26,653 bases of DNA from a virus: IMG/VR virus record IMGVR_UViG_3300032087_000599, positions 1-26,653 of that record; one strand, written 5' to 3'. Shown here in pieces: positions 1-8,536 of this stretch. Made by a program: the position numbers and the translations under genes. Every line of letters begins with the position of its first letter. Positions within the stretch are counted from its first letter, which is position 1. The notes under the pieces are model-generated. The model was given only the letters and a program-made list of their open reading frames with translations. It was not told the DNA's origin and did not search any database.

Positions 1-1
1 A

Positions 2-100
2 GCATCACTAATTGCCTTTATCGTAATAGGCGATATAGCAGAGAAAGTTACCCCTTGGGTGACAGACAAAGTAGATCAATATACTGAAGCAAAGGAATAA
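2..100 (+). CDS. C-terminal part of an unidentified protein (partial)
   Basis: An open frame enters from the left edge and runs 32 codons to a TAA at 98-100. The visible end has a hydrophobic stretch (LIAFIVIG) followed by a charged tail rich in Lys, Asp and Glu, which would suit the end of a small membrane protein. The stop lies 3 nt before the next ATG (104), and an AAAGGA Shine-Dalgarno-like stretch overlaps the stop region, so the gene is probably co-transcribed and coupled with the next one. Too little is present to name a family. Confidence 0.55.
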   Translation, partial: ASLIAFIVIGDIAEKVTPWVTDKVDQYTEAKE

Positions 101-103
101 GAT

Positions 104-301
104 ATGACGTGGGTACTAGTAGCAGCTTTTATGTTTAACGGTCAATCATCCGTACTAAGTGATCAGAAGTTTTATTATAGCTATGATGAATGTCAGGAAG
201 CGGTGGTTGCACGTAGGCAAATATTAGATGCTACTAGACCTGCTAACATGAATGAAGCAGAATACTGGGTGTGGTGCGCCCAGATACCACAGGAGGTATA
301 G
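104..301 (+). CDS. Small putative exported or periplasmic phage protein
   Basis: This 65-residue protein is not recognised. It starts with a short hydrophobic segment (MTWVLVAAFMF) that could be a weak signal or anchor, followed by a polar region. Two cysteines (C30 and C58) could form a disulfide if the protein is exported. A GGA-containing ribosome site precedes ATG 104. The stop codon (299-301) ends 1 nt before the ATG of the next gene, so the two are probably translated together. Small Cys-pair proteins of this build are common accessory genes in marine phages, but no function can be assigned. The coding call rests on the tight packing and ribosome site. Confidence 0.6.
   Translation: MTWVLVAAFMFNGQSSVLSDQKFYYSYDECQEAVVARRQILDATRPANMNEAEYWVWCAQIPQEV
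291..297 (+). promoter_or_regulatory. Strong Shine-Dalgarno that fixes the start at 303
   Basis: AGGAGGT at 291-297 lies 5 nt before ATG 303, which is an ideal spacing. An in-frame ATG at 252 would extend the downstream protein by 17 residues but lies wholly inside the preceding gene and has no comparable site, so the 303 start is preferred. Confidence 0.8.
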
Positions 302-302
302 T

Positions 303-911
303 ATGCCATTATTAAAAAACTTAGAAATAAATCCTAGAACAGGTAGAAAAAAATACTACCAAAAAGGAAACAGTCCTGAAATACAAAAGGAACGTAACAA
401 AAGGAGTAACCCTAAACACAGTCCTATAAATAATCCAAAAAGGATGTACGTAAATGGTAAATACATATCACGTAAACATCCACTATATAAACCTGGACGC
501 TACAAAACTTTTAGTGATGCAGCCTTTGATGGTACTTATAAGTTAGACTCTATTAAAGAGGGTTATGTTTATGCTATTACCAATCCTGCTTGGCCTGAAT
601 GGGTTAAGATAGGCATGGCAGTAGATGCTGATGATAGATGTAATGGCTATCAGACTAGCAGCCCTTTCAGAGACTACGTATTAGAACACGTAATGGTTAC
701 TAATAACAGACGTGCAGCAGAAGCACAGGCACACACAGCAGCAGCTAAAATAGCTGAAGAGCAGAGAGGTGAATGGTTTAAGCTAAGTGTAGAAGAAGCT
801 AAAAATATATTAAACACTTGTTCTGTTATAGTAGAACCAGAAGCTAAACAAAAAGAGCAGAAACAATCTGCCGCACAGGATTTATTTACTTATGCACAAG
901 TTAGAGCTTGA
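303..911 (+). CDS. GIY-YIG / T5orf172-type nuclease-like protein
   Basis: This is a 202-residue protein. The N-terminal 80 residues are basic and Asn/Lys/Pro-rich and could contact DNA. Residues 86-160 match the pattern of the T5 Orf172 / GIY-YIG fold: GYVYAI at 87-92 in place of GIY, WVKIG at 100-104 in place of YIG, a following Arg (R112), an E/H pair (E140, H144) and GEWF at 156-159. Such proteins are DNA-binding nucleases or homing-endonuclease relatives, commonly free-standing in phage genomes. The C-terminus is Gln/Lys-rich. The start at 303 is chosen from its Shine-Dalgarno. The end overlaps the next gene by 20 nt. Catalytic activity is an inference; the protein could be a DNA-binding relative without cleavage. 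Confidence 0.72.
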   Translation: MPLLKNLEINPRTGRKKYYQKGNSPEIQKERNKRSNPKHSPINNPKRMYVNGKYISRKHPLYKPGRYKTFSDAAFDGTYKLDSIKEGYVYAITNPAWPEWVKIGMAVDADDRCNGYQTSSPFRDYVLEHVMVTNNRRAAEAQAHTAAAKIAEEQRGEWFKLSVEEAKNILNTCSVIVEPEAKQKEQKQSAAQDLFTYAQVRA

Positions 912-1074
912 AGCTAAAAAGTGGATGGAGACTAAACGTAAGGGTAAGATGGTGTGTCCAAAGTGTGACACTGAAATGATACAAGGTGGCGATCACGATG
1001 CAGAGGATGACTACATAGTTAGTAACTTTAGTTGTCAAACTTGTGATACATTTTTATTGTTATACTGGAAATGA
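892..1074 (+). CDS. Small zinc-ribbon protein
   Basis: This is a 60-residue protein with two CxxC knuckles (C22/C25 in CPKC and C48/C51 in CQTC) separated by 22 residues containing GGDHD, the layout of a one-zinc ribbon. Small ribbons of this shape recur in marine phages and may bind nucleic acid or a polymerase subunit, but no specific role can be assigned. The start is uncertain: ATG 892 has AGGA 11 nt upstream and overlaps the preceding gene by 20 nt, whereas ATG 949 has an AAGGG site just upstream and would give a 41-residue protein that keeps both knuckles. It is the last plus-strand gene before the convergent terminator. Confidence 0.65.
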   Translation: MHKLELEAKKWMETKRKGKMVCPKCDTEMIQGGDHDAEDDYIVSNFSCQTCDTFLLLYWK

Positions 1075-1104
1075 AAAGGGCCGCTAAATGCGGCCCCTTC
1101 TTTT
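1075..1104. terminator. Bidirectional rho-independent terminator between convergent clusters
   Basis: A perfect 7-bp GC stem, GGGCCGC (1078-1084) and GCGGCCC (1090-1096), encloses the loop TAAAT. On the plus strand it is followed by CTTCTTTT; read from the other strand it is followed by CTTTTC. It begins directly after the plus-strand stop (1072-1074) and overlaps the stop of the minus-strand gene (1103-1105), so it can end transcripts arriving from both sides. Confidence 0.88.
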
Positions 1105-4100
1105 AGATGTCTGCTGCTTCCTCATATATCTCTTCGAGGTATTCTATGTACTCCATAAATATGTCTAACTCTACATAGTTAAAGTCTTCTATACTTCCCT
1201 CTATTCCGTATTGCTCTTTCATCATTCTAAGAGCTTCACTTCTTATTTCTTTGTTACCTTTCAAACTAGCCTTGGATGCTAGTCGTAACCTCTCAGGCTC
1301 TTCTCCTAAGTAACCTGATGCCATCTCTTCACGTATATACTTCTTAGCATCTGATAGTACAGTCTTCAACATCTTACGTCTACCTGTAAGACTTGCTTCT
1401 TGAAACTCAGGTGTCTCTATAAGCATACTAGTCTGTTGCTCTAAGATAGGAGCTATGAAACCGTTGAATGCTTTATCATATGCAGGTATCTTAGTTCTCT
1501 CTGATGCAGTCCAAGGAAACATCTCTGCCATAGAGTAAGCTTTCTCTGTCGCTGTACGTCCTGGCTTGACAGTTATACCAAAGATTCTAGCAAAAGGGTT
1601 AGGGTCATATACGTCACCCTCTCTTGTTGCTACTTGTAAGTCTTCGCCTGTGATAGCGTCTGTCTTATCAATGAAAGCTTCTAGTATGTTGTCGATGTAT
1701 TTTGTAGCAGACTGAGTAAACACATTTGCACCATCTGCTTGACGTACATCTTTAGCACCGTCAGTACCCATAGCAAAGCCTATGGTTTTATTTACTGCGT
1801 CTAGTGGTCTGGTAAAACCTGCTGCAAAGTTACCTGTCACTTTATACAGAGCATCAATAGAAGCACCACGTGATGCACCGTCTGTGTTGATGAACGTATC
1901 TAGTAGGTTGTTTATGTCGTTACCAAACTGTGCGTCACGAGCAAGTTGTCCTACACCTACCTGAGTACCTATCTCTTGTAGTAACTCTGGTGGTACATCC
2001 TCACCGTTACGCTTCATGTTCATTATACGTCCTGCTGCTAAAAATACTGAGAACGGAAATGTGTTTTTAGCATCAATGATAGTACCACCGCCTACTTCTA
2101 CATCATATACACCAAGACCTTTTTCACGTCTTTCTGTGTCGTAGTTCATAGACATTATCAACGCTGTAGTGCCTACACTCATACGAGCAAACAACTCACC
2201 TTCTGTTACATCTGGTCCTTCTCTCTTCAGAGTACGGTTCATAAACTTATACATTACTTCTGGTGCAGCAAAAGGTGACCACTGATAGGCTGTAGCTACA
2301 ACATTGTTGAAGAACCTGCCAAACGGTAGGATAGTGCCTAGCACAGGTGTGTTAGATATAGTCTCTACAAACTTAGCTGTAGTTCTTAGTAGTTCTGGCT
2401 GCTCTTTAGTTGTGTAGTCTTTAGCAAACACAGACTTGAGTGTACCATCCAGCGCACCCTGTAGAGCTATTTCATCTATGAGGTTTTCATCTCTTAGTAA
2501 AGCTTCTTTGAGAGTTATATCTTTCTCTAAACGCAGATACTTGTCAAGCTCTGTCATAAACATTTGTGACTTAGTAAAGCTATCCTGTATACGCACACCA
2601 GTAACTTTACTTGCTGCATTAGCCATAGCTTCTACGTTTCTGAACACTGGGTTAGCTGGGTCTATGCCGTAACGATCTGCTGTAGCTTCTACACCACCAG
2701 CCATAGTCTCAAACAAAGTCTTTCTTACATCTTCGTTCTTATCTAAGAAACTCATGTATGCGTCATGTGTAGTGTAAGGATCAAGAAGGTTACGCATCTT
2801 CTGTCCTTGTATCATAGTCAAGGCACGTGCTTGTCTGAAAGACTCCTGCGCTCCTGCTCTGTTTACAGGTAGTTGTGCTAACCCTTTAGTCATTAACGCT
2901 GTAGAGTTAAATAAGTCAGCCATAGTTTGACCTACATAGAACTGTGCAAAACCTGCAACGTTAACTGCTGTGGTAGCAGGAGAAGAAACAAGTAAGCGTT
3001 TCCATACAGACTGACCATAACGAAATACATCAGACTTCTCAGCCTTACGTAGCTCTTTACCTATAAGCTCTTTGGATTCTACTGAATCAAGTGTTCTAGC
3101 AAGTTTGTCACTAGATGCAATAATACCTGCGTCTAATGTCTTACGAACCTGAGACATAACGTTAAGAGTTTTACCTGCTTCGTTGATCCTCTTAGCTAGT
3201 AAATCGCCCAGCGCAGTTCTGTCTTCAGTTAACTCACCTATCTTGATACCTGTGTACTTACCCATCTGTTCATTGATACGAGCAAGTTCTTCTTCTGGTA
3301 AGAACCTAGCTACGTTTGTCATAACATCAGAGATATGCTTTTCACGTCCTAGTTTGTAACCTGAGTCTTTAAATATCTTAGCTAGTCCACTCTTACCATC
3401 AGAGCCTAGCATAATGTTCTTGATAAGATCTGCTGGCATAGCATCTGCTGTAAATGCTCCACCACGTTCTACTTTAGCATTCCAGGCTTCTATCTCTTTG
3501 AGCATTACACCGCCAGCTTTTTTGGCTTCTTCACCTGTAAAGATAGGAGACATCTCTTCTATAATATTGTTAGAGACTTTCTCTAGTTCATCACCTGTAT
3601 CTTCTAAGCCTGACGCACCACGAAACTTACCAAAGCCTAACTGTGCAGCACCTGCTACACCACCAAGCAATGATGAAAAACCTGTCTGTATAGCACTGTA
3701 GCTTTCCTGCGCCCCTGCTTCTAGCATGACGTTCTGAGCCATTACATCTTGTAGTACAGCAGCACCTGCGTCCAACGCTATAGTTTGTTTCAATGATCTA
3801 GTAGCAGCAGTCTCGAATAACTCTTGTTGTTTTTTCTTCATAGCGTTCTTAGCTATGGCTCTACGTCCTTCTTGACTGACACGCTTTGCTACATCACCAT
3901 ACAACTTACCTGCTTGCTTGCTAGTCATACCTTGTTGTACGGCTCTACGTGCAGCTTCTACACCTGCTCTCTCAGCAGCTTCTTGAGCAGCTTTTCTTGT
4001 AGCACCACTCTGTAGTGCCTCTTTACCTGCTTGACGTACTGCAGCTTTAACAGCTTGCTTACCTGTTAGAGACACACCAGCAGCAGCCGCTCTACCTACA

Positions 4101-4561
4101 CCGCCTGTGATCAAACCTAAGTAGTTTGTCGGGTCTGTGGCTGCAGCAAATACGTAGTCTTTTACACCACCAACTGCACCCATCACACCATCATTGACAA
4201 ACACATTGCCTAGTTGATCATAGATCTGGTAAGCTTTACGAGCTTTCTCTTTACGAGCTTCATCTGCTTTACTGATGAACCTAACTTCACCAGCAGTAGA
4301 AACAGTATTAGCGTTGAAGTAACGCATGTGATCAACGAAGTCATCTACAACTTCATCAGCATCTAAGTCTTTGTAGTCAACACCCTTACGTTCTACCATG
4401 TAGTCACGAATAGGGTTTAGAAACTGATACTTTTTTAGATCGTCTTTTTTAAGGGTAGCACCTGTGTCAAGAACAAACTCTTCTTCTGCTATATCTTCAA
4501 TATCAACTTCAGGATCAAAGCCTGATTGCTGATCCCATTTTAATAACTCATAGTAGTCCAT
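1103..4561 (-). CDS. Large putative internal virion / DNA-ejection protein
   Basis: This is a 1152-residue protein, the last gene of the late operon. The N-terminus (1-110) is acidic and charged. Residues about 124-165 and 264-312 are Gly/Ala-rich and hydrophobic, and residues 157-260 form an Ala-rich strongly basic helical stretch. The remainder looks mostly helical and ends in an acidic tail. Size, composition and position beside other internal-type proteins and a lysozyme fit the largest ejection protein of podoviruses (compare T7 gp16 or P22 gp16), which is carried inside the capsid and enters the host envelope with the DNA. No lytic transglycosylase motif was spotted. The stop lies in the convergent terminator, and the start is 2 nt after the upstream gene's stop. 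The role is inferred from size and context, since no signature domain is visible. Confidence 0.65.
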   Translation of the reverse strand: MDYYELLKWDQQSGFDPEVDIEDIAEEEFVLDTGATLKKDDLKKYQFLNPIRDYMVERKGVDYKDLDADEVVDDFVDHMRYFNANTVSTAGEVRFISKADEARKEKARKAYQIYDQLGNVFVNDGVMGAVGGVKDYVFAAATDPTNYLGLITGGVGRAAAAGVSLTGKQAVKAAVRQAGKEALQSGATRKAAQEAAERAGVEAARRAVQQGMTSKQAGKLYGDVAKRVSQEGRRAIAKNAMKKKQQELFETAATRSLKQTIALDAGAAVLQDVMAQNVMLEAGAQESYSAIQTGFSSLLGGVAGAAQLGFGKFRGASGLEDTGDELEKVSNNIIEEMSPIFTGEEAKKAGGVMLKEIEAWNAKVERGGAFTADAMPADLIKNIMLGSDGKSGLAKIFKDSGYKLGREKHISDVMTNVARFLPEEELARINEQMGKYTGIKIGELTEDRTALGDLLAKRINEAGKTLNVMSQVRKTLDAGIIASSDKLARTLDSVESKELIGKELRKAEKSDVFRYGQSVWKRLLVSSPATTAVNVAGFAQFYVGQTMADLFNSTALMTKGLAQLPVNRAGAQESFRQARALTMIQGQKMRNLLDPYTTHDAYMSFLDKNEDVRKTLFETMAGGVEATADRYGIDPANPVFRNVEAMANAASKVTGVRIQDSFTKSQMFMTELDKYLRLEKDITLKEALLRDENLIDEIALQGALDGTLKSVFAKDYTTKEQPELLRTTAKFVETISNTPVLGTILPFGRFFNNVVATAYQWSPFAAPEVMYKFMNRTLKREGPDVTEGELFARMSVGTTALIMSMNYDTERREKGLGVYDVEVGGGTIIDAKNTFPFSVFLAAGRIMNMKRNGEDVPPELLQEIGTQVGVGQLARDAQFGNDINNLLDTFINTDGASRGASIDALYKVTGNFAAGFTRPLDAVNKTIGFAMGTDGAKDVRQADGANVFTQSATKYIDNILEAFIDKTDAITGEDLQVATREGDVYDPNPFARIFGITVKPGRTATEKAYSMAEMFPWTASERTKIPAYDKAFNGFIAPILEQQTSMLIETPEFQEASLTGRRKMLKTVLSDAKKYIREEMASGYLGEEPERLRLASKASLKGNKEIRSEALRMMKEQYGIEGSIEDFNYVELDIFMEYIEYLEEIYEEAADI

Positions 4562-4563
4562 TA

Positions 4564-6096
4564 TTATTCACCTACTTGATAGCGTTCTAGTATTCTTGTA
4601 GTTATCTTTTTAGCTTTGTCCTCACCCTGTTCATACTCATATATTTCAATAGCAGGTTTGTACGGCATTGTAAATGCTGCATCATCCATAGTTGCAAGTT
4701 GGTCACCTGTAACTGTAAAGGTTCCTCTTCCTTTAATTACTATTTTGTATTCTTTGTCTCTTTCTAAGTTACGCTTTATGTTTAGATTGCGTAGAGGCTT
4801 TTCTAACATTTCATCTATGTCTTCTTTGAAGTCAAAGCCTACAATGCCTAACCTTGATTCAGGTAAGCCTCTTTCTCTACGCTCTTTACGAGACATGTTA
4901 TCCCACTGATCACGTGTATACTCAGCAGTATAGCCTTTGATAAGTTGTCCAGATAGAGCTTGCTCAACAATAGCTTTACCTTCATCTGTTAAAGGTTCAG
5001 CAGGTTTAAGCACAGGGTCTTCTATCTCTTCTTCTGGTGTTACTTCTGGCTCTTCCCTAAGAGTTTCTTCAATCTTGACCACAGGCTCTTCCACAACCAG
5101 ATCGGTAGGGACAGTAGTTTCTTCACTAGGTTCACTAGGCTCATCAGTTTCTGTTTCAAGTCCATATACCTCCATTAAGTCTTTTAAAAATGCTGATCCC
5201 ATAGTATCTTCGATCTGTTTTACAACAAGTCTGTTATCGAAGAAACCTCCATGTTGATATGTATCAGCAAAGTACTCTATCAACGGTTTAGCTGCTTTAG
5301 CTCTTAGAAAGGCACGAGCTTTTTTGTCAGCTTCTGCTCTAGCTTTAGGATCTGCTCCTGCTGCTCTTACTTTAGCTTTTATGTAAGCTTCTGCATCATC
5401 ACCCTCTGTAGCATCTGACATAGCTTTGGTTAGCTTAGTGCTAAAACTTAAAGCTTCATCTGGTGTGAAGTAGTCTATTTCAGTGAACGTCATAGTAGCG
5501 CCAGGAATGAGTGACTGATACTCAGACTGACGTGCTAGTCTATTTATATCAGCTACAGACAAGCCACCCATATACTCTGTCTTTGCTAGTTTTTGCTCTG
5601 CACGTTGTTTAGCATCATAGCCAAACATACTAGCTAATAGACTCATTTCTTTTTCTTCAGGCTTCGCTGTTGTGATAGGCTGTACACCGTAAGTACGTTT
5701 AGCAAAGTCTTCTAAAGACATATCTGCTAGGCTCTCATTTACTGTAGGTATATTTGGCATACTTACTATAGCTTCAATATCATCTACACCAAGTCTCTTC
5801 ACACCTTTCTGGTTAGCCACTTCTTGTAGTTTATCGTACAAGTCTTTTACACCAGTCATACCAGAAGCCATAGCTGTTCTTATCTGTGCTTGTGAAGCTC
5901 CTAAGTTCTCTGCCATCTTACCATACTGAGCAGCAGCTTTTGCTTTCTGATCACGTTGCTGTATTAGTTGAGCGTTACGTTCAGCAGCAGCCTTTTGTTC
6001 TTTCTCGTATAGTTTAGCTTCTTCTTGTCTTTCTTCTATGTCCTCTGTTACTTCTGTGAGGAAGTCAGCAGCAAACATTTTCCAATCAAATCCCAT
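4564..6096 (-). CDS. Putative internal virion protein with acidic linker
   Basis: This is a 510-residue protein. Residues 15-60 are a highly charged, Gln/Glu/Lys/Ala-rich coiled-coil candidate. Residues 60-312 look helical and mixed. Residues 314-370 are a Glu/Pro/Thr-rich, probably disordered linker, and 371-510 appear to form a compact C-terminal domain with basic and beta-prone stretches. It sits between a conserved 176-aa unknown and the 1152-aa ejection-type protein with gaps of only a few nt, so it is probably co-assembled with them. T7-like and P22-like phages have three or so internal proteins in this part of the genome, and this would be one of them. No enzymatic motif was found. Alternative: a tail-associated structural protein. 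Confidence 0.58.
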   Translation of the reverse strand: MGFDWKMFAADFLTEVTEDIEERQEEAKLYEKEQKAAAERNAQLIQQRDQKAKAAAQYGKMAENLGASQAQIRTAMASGMTGVKDLYDKLQEVANQKGVKRLGVDDIEAIVSMPNIPTVNESLADMSLEDFAKRTYGVQPITTAKPEEKEMSLLASMFGYDAKQRAEQKLAKTEYMGGLSVADINRLARQSEYQSLIPGATMTFTEIDYFTPDEALSFSTKLTKAMSDATEGDDAEAYIKAKVRAAGADPKARAEADKKARAFLRAKAAKPLIEYFADTYQHGGFFDNRLVVKQIEDTMGSAFLKDLMEVYGLETETDEPSEPSEETTVPTDLVVEEPVVKIEETLREEPEVTPEEEIEDPVLKPAEPLTDEGKAIVEQALSGQLIKGYTAEYTRDQWDNMSRKERRERGLPESRLGIVGFDFKEDIDEMLEKPLRNLNIKRNLERDKEYKIVIKGRGTFTVTGDQLATMDDAAFTMPYKPAIEIYEYEQGEDKAKKITTRILERYQVGE

Positions 6097-6100
6097 TATA

Positions 6101-6631
6101 CTAACCCTTTGCCATTAAGCCTTGTGGCTTTTCTTCTGATGCTTCTTCGGCTCCAGCTTCTTCTGCTTCATCAACTATCTCTTGTAGTAGTTGCTTGCCA
6201 GGGTCTGCAGCGTCTGGATCTTCATTCAAATATTTCAAGGCTAACAGTTGGAAACGCCTCATCTCTGCAGCTTCTGCTTCAGCTTGTGGGTTTGTACCAT
6301 CATCATCTACTTCAACACCCATAGCTTCTATGGCTTGCTTTAAGAACTCATGTATGATTGGTGATACAAGTAAGCTGTTATCTACTGTGTGTAACCCTCG
6401 CATCTGACCTGATGTTACGATACTTTGTACGATAGGCTTGAGAGGTGAGCCAACTTGACACATAGCAGCTAGATCATCTATTACGTCTTGGTTAGCCAAA
6501 CTATTTATGTAATACTTTGTAACATCCTCAATGGTGTCTAACTCAGGAGGTTGCTCCCAAGGGTTATTCTTAGGTTCGTCTGTTAAAGACTGGCCTGGTA
6601 TTGGCCTATCAAATGGTCCTGCTATTGCCAT
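6101..6631 (-). CDS. Conserved phage protein of unknown function with GLMAKG tail
   Basis: This is a 176-residue protein. The N-terminus carries a Pro-rich segment (PFDRPIPGQSLTDEPKNNPW) that resembles conserved hypothetical proteins of marine phages. The middle (35-150) is helical. The last 40 residues are very acidic (Glu/Ala) and end in QGLMAKG. The gene lies between the putative holin and the 510-aa internal protein and is spaced 4-9 nt from each neighbour, so it belongs to the late operon and is likely a virion or assembly protein. No catalytic motif is seen. The GLM-Lys end resembles the KGGLMKN end of the 640-aa protein encoded further upstream in this operon. Confidence 0.6.
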   Translation of the reverse strand: MAIAGPFDRPIPGQSLTDEPKNNPWEQPPELDTIEDVTKYYINSLANQDVIDDLAAMCQVGSPLKPIVQSIVTSGQMRGLHTVDNSLLVSPIIHEFLKQAIEAMGVEVDDDGTNPQAEAEAAEMRRFQLLALKYLNEDPDAADPGKQLLQEIVDEAEEAGAEEASEEKPQGLMAKG

Positions 6632-6640
6632 GTTATTATC

Positions 6641-7087
6641 CTACTTAGTAAATCCTGCACCAAAGTATAAGCCTACGATAGCTGATACAATATGTGTATC
6701 TAGTGGTGTTATTACAAAACCTTGTGCATACTTCCACTTGACAACCTCTTCACCTGGTCCGAATAGGAAGTCCATGAAGCCTGTCTGTATTTCTGTGTAG
6801 CCTACGTACACACCTACTTCTGGATAGAACACCGCAACCAACTTTGGCAACACTATTATAGCAAATACTGCAGATAATGCAATAAGTCTTCTTGTCCATG
6901 CGAAGTGTTTATCGTTCTTTCCAGCTTCACGTGCTTGCTGTACAAACCCTGCATTAGCATTGGCACGTTCCATGAGCATTTTCTGCTCTGCTTGTCTTGC
7001 TTTGATACTCTGACCCCAGATGGACATTACTCCACCTAAGACTGTAGAGCCAAGCATTGTTATTAGTTCTAGTGGGAGTCCAAACAT
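6641..7087 (-). CDS. Putative three-helix holin
   Basis: This is a 148-residue protein with three hydrophobic segments at about 5-25, 67-88 and 128-146, separated by a charged Gln/Glu/Lys/Arg segment (26-66) and a polar loop with Trp, Tyr and Gly. The ATG overlaps the TAA of the LysM-lysozyme gene (shared base at 7087), so the two are translationally coupled, the usual arrangement of an endolysin with its membrane-pore partner. The three-helix layout resembles the gene-transfer-agent-type holin family. The role would be timed permeabilisation of the inner membrane so that the muralytic enzyme reaches the wall. The identity comes from topology and context; it could instead be another inner-membrane or virion-associated protein. 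Confidence 0.6.
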   Translation of the reverse strand: MFGLPLELITMLGSTVLGGVMSIWGQSIKARQAEQKMLMERANANAGFVQQAREAGKNDKHFAWTRRLIALSAVFAIIVLPKLVAVFYPEVGVYVGYTEIQTGFMDFLFGPGEEVVKWKYAQGFVITPLDTHIVSAIVGLYFGAGFTK

Positions 7088-8520
7088 TATTTAAACTGCT
7101 CCTCTTGTAAGGCTAATGATAAACCCTCCATCCGTCTTTTCACTCCTGGTAGAGTATCCTCATCTCTATACTCTTCATTATCTAAAAACTCTTCAGATGC
7201 TTTTGTCCACTCGCCTTTGTTTATTAACTTTATTGTTTTAGGGCTTCCTGCAATGCCTCCACGAAACCAGCTTTGAGCTATTTCTACTTGAAGTTCTGGG
7301 CTAAGATTGTTAAAGTCAGGAATAGCTTTCTTTATTTTTGGTAGACGTTTTTTAACATCTTTTTCTAGTAGTTTTTCTGCTTCAGCTTTTGTTATAGTAT
7401 CTCCTGCTTTTACATCTTTACCGTAGTGACCATATCCAATAGTGTAGTACTTCTCTGTATCTACAGGTTTATACGCCCCTTCTTCAAAACCTTCTTCTAC
7501 TTTTAGTCTTTCAATTATAGCTTTCTCAATATCTGGCTCACCAAACAGCTTACTCATAAGACCTGAACCCATAACACCTGGACCAAGAGCAGCTACTTCT
7601 ACACCTTCTGCATCACCAGTCTTTTTTACGTAGTCTCCAACAATAGAAGAGACAATATCTTCTTTAGTCTTGGTAGATTTGGCTGAAGGTATCTTTAACT
7701 GTTCGCCTGTCTTTATAACGTCTATATCTTCTATAGCATTAAGCTCTTGTAGATCATCTACAGTAGTACCTGTCTTCCTAGCTATCTCAGATAGAGTGTC
7801 CCCTGCTTGTATTACATATGGTACGTCAGGATCAGCAGAAGTCACACTTGCTATTGTTCTATTTATAGCATCAGCCATGTCAGGTGTTGTAGCTAAGTCT
7901 TTTGGCTGTGGTGGTGACATTAAACCTGAAGGTGCTGTACTTCTTTGTATCTTCTCTCTGAAAGGATCAAATATATCTATCTTTGCACTCTCAGGTTTCT
8001 CTGGTGCTTCCATTGGCTGTATGCCTGTACCAAACTCTCTAGTGTCTGGTGTGTATATACTAGGCATTCCTGTAGCATCTGCACCTACTGGGGCTGGACC
8101 TAATGTAGTAGTAGCAACAGCAGTAACTGCAGGTAAAATAAATGGAGAAGCTGTGTAGAGAGCGCCAGGGTTCGGGTCAGGTCTTCTCTTTCTTTCGGGA
8201 TCACCTCCAGCAAATATGATTGAACTCTTTACTCTGTCAAACAAGTTCTCCAAAAAGTTTTTCTGTGGCTTGTCATCATCTCTTCTTTTAGTGTCTGGCC
8301 TAGAGCCTAAACCTACGTTACGCTCTCTTCGTCTAAACTGATCAAACTGACTTTTTACAAGCTTATCTCTTTCCTTCTTCAGAGCAGCAGCACGTTCACC
8401 TGGTTTTTCTACTATAGAGCCACGTCCACCGCTAACTGCTGGTTTTGAAGATGTCACACCGCTTGCTCTACCAAAGGCTGACTGTTTAGCTTGAAATGTT
8501 TGTCTAGGATCGTATGTCAT
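7087..8520 (-). CDS. LysM-containing phage lysozyme (GH24-type endolysin or virion lysozyme)
   Basis: This is a 477-residue enzyme. Residues 1-230 are a long, low-complexity, basic and then Pro/Ala-rich extension. Residues about 235-278 are a LysM domain (YVIQAGDTLSEIARKTG, then IKTGEQLKIP) that binds peptidoglycan. Residues about 333-470 are a T4-lysozyme-like muramidase. The likely catalytic Glu is E343 (in VEEGF), followed by D354 and T360 in the hallmark TIGYGH (360-365). It cleaves the glycan strands of the cell wall. The extension makes it much longer than free endolysins of about 160 aa, and it lies between internal-protein genes, so it may be packaged and act at entry, at lysis, or both. 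There is no signal peptide, so a holin would be needed for release. Its stop overlaps the putative holin start. Confidence 0.88.
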   Translation of the reverse strand: MTYDPRQTFQAKQSAFGRASGVTSSKPAVSGGRGSIVEKPGERAAALKKERDKLVKSQFDQFRRRERNVGLGSRPDTKRRDDDKPQKNFLENLFDRVKSSIIFAGGDPERKRRPDPNPGALYTASPFILPAVTAVATTTLGPAPVGADATGMPSIYTPDTREFGTGIQPMEAPEKPESAKIDIFDPFREKIQRSTAPSGLMSPPQPKDLATTPDMADAINRTIASVTSADPDVPYVIQAGDTLSEIARKTGTTVDDLQELNAIEDIDVIKTGEQLKIPSAKSTKTKEDIVSSIVGDYVKKTGDAEGVEVAALGPGVMGSGLMSKLFGEPDIEKAIIERLKVEEGFEEGAYKPVDTEKYYTIGYGHYGKDVKAGDTITKAEAEKLLEKDVKKRLPKIKKAIPDFNNLSPELQVEIAQSWFRGGIAGSPKTIKLINKGEWTKASEEFLDNEEYRDEDTLPGVKRRMEGLSLALQEEQFK

Positions 8521-8536
8521 TCTATTGGTATCCTAC

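Noticed and set aside
252-302. Longer 219-residue form of the GIY-YIG-like protein from ATG 252
   Set aside because: This start lies inside the preceding gene and has no good ribosome site; ATG 303 has an ideal AGGAGGT.
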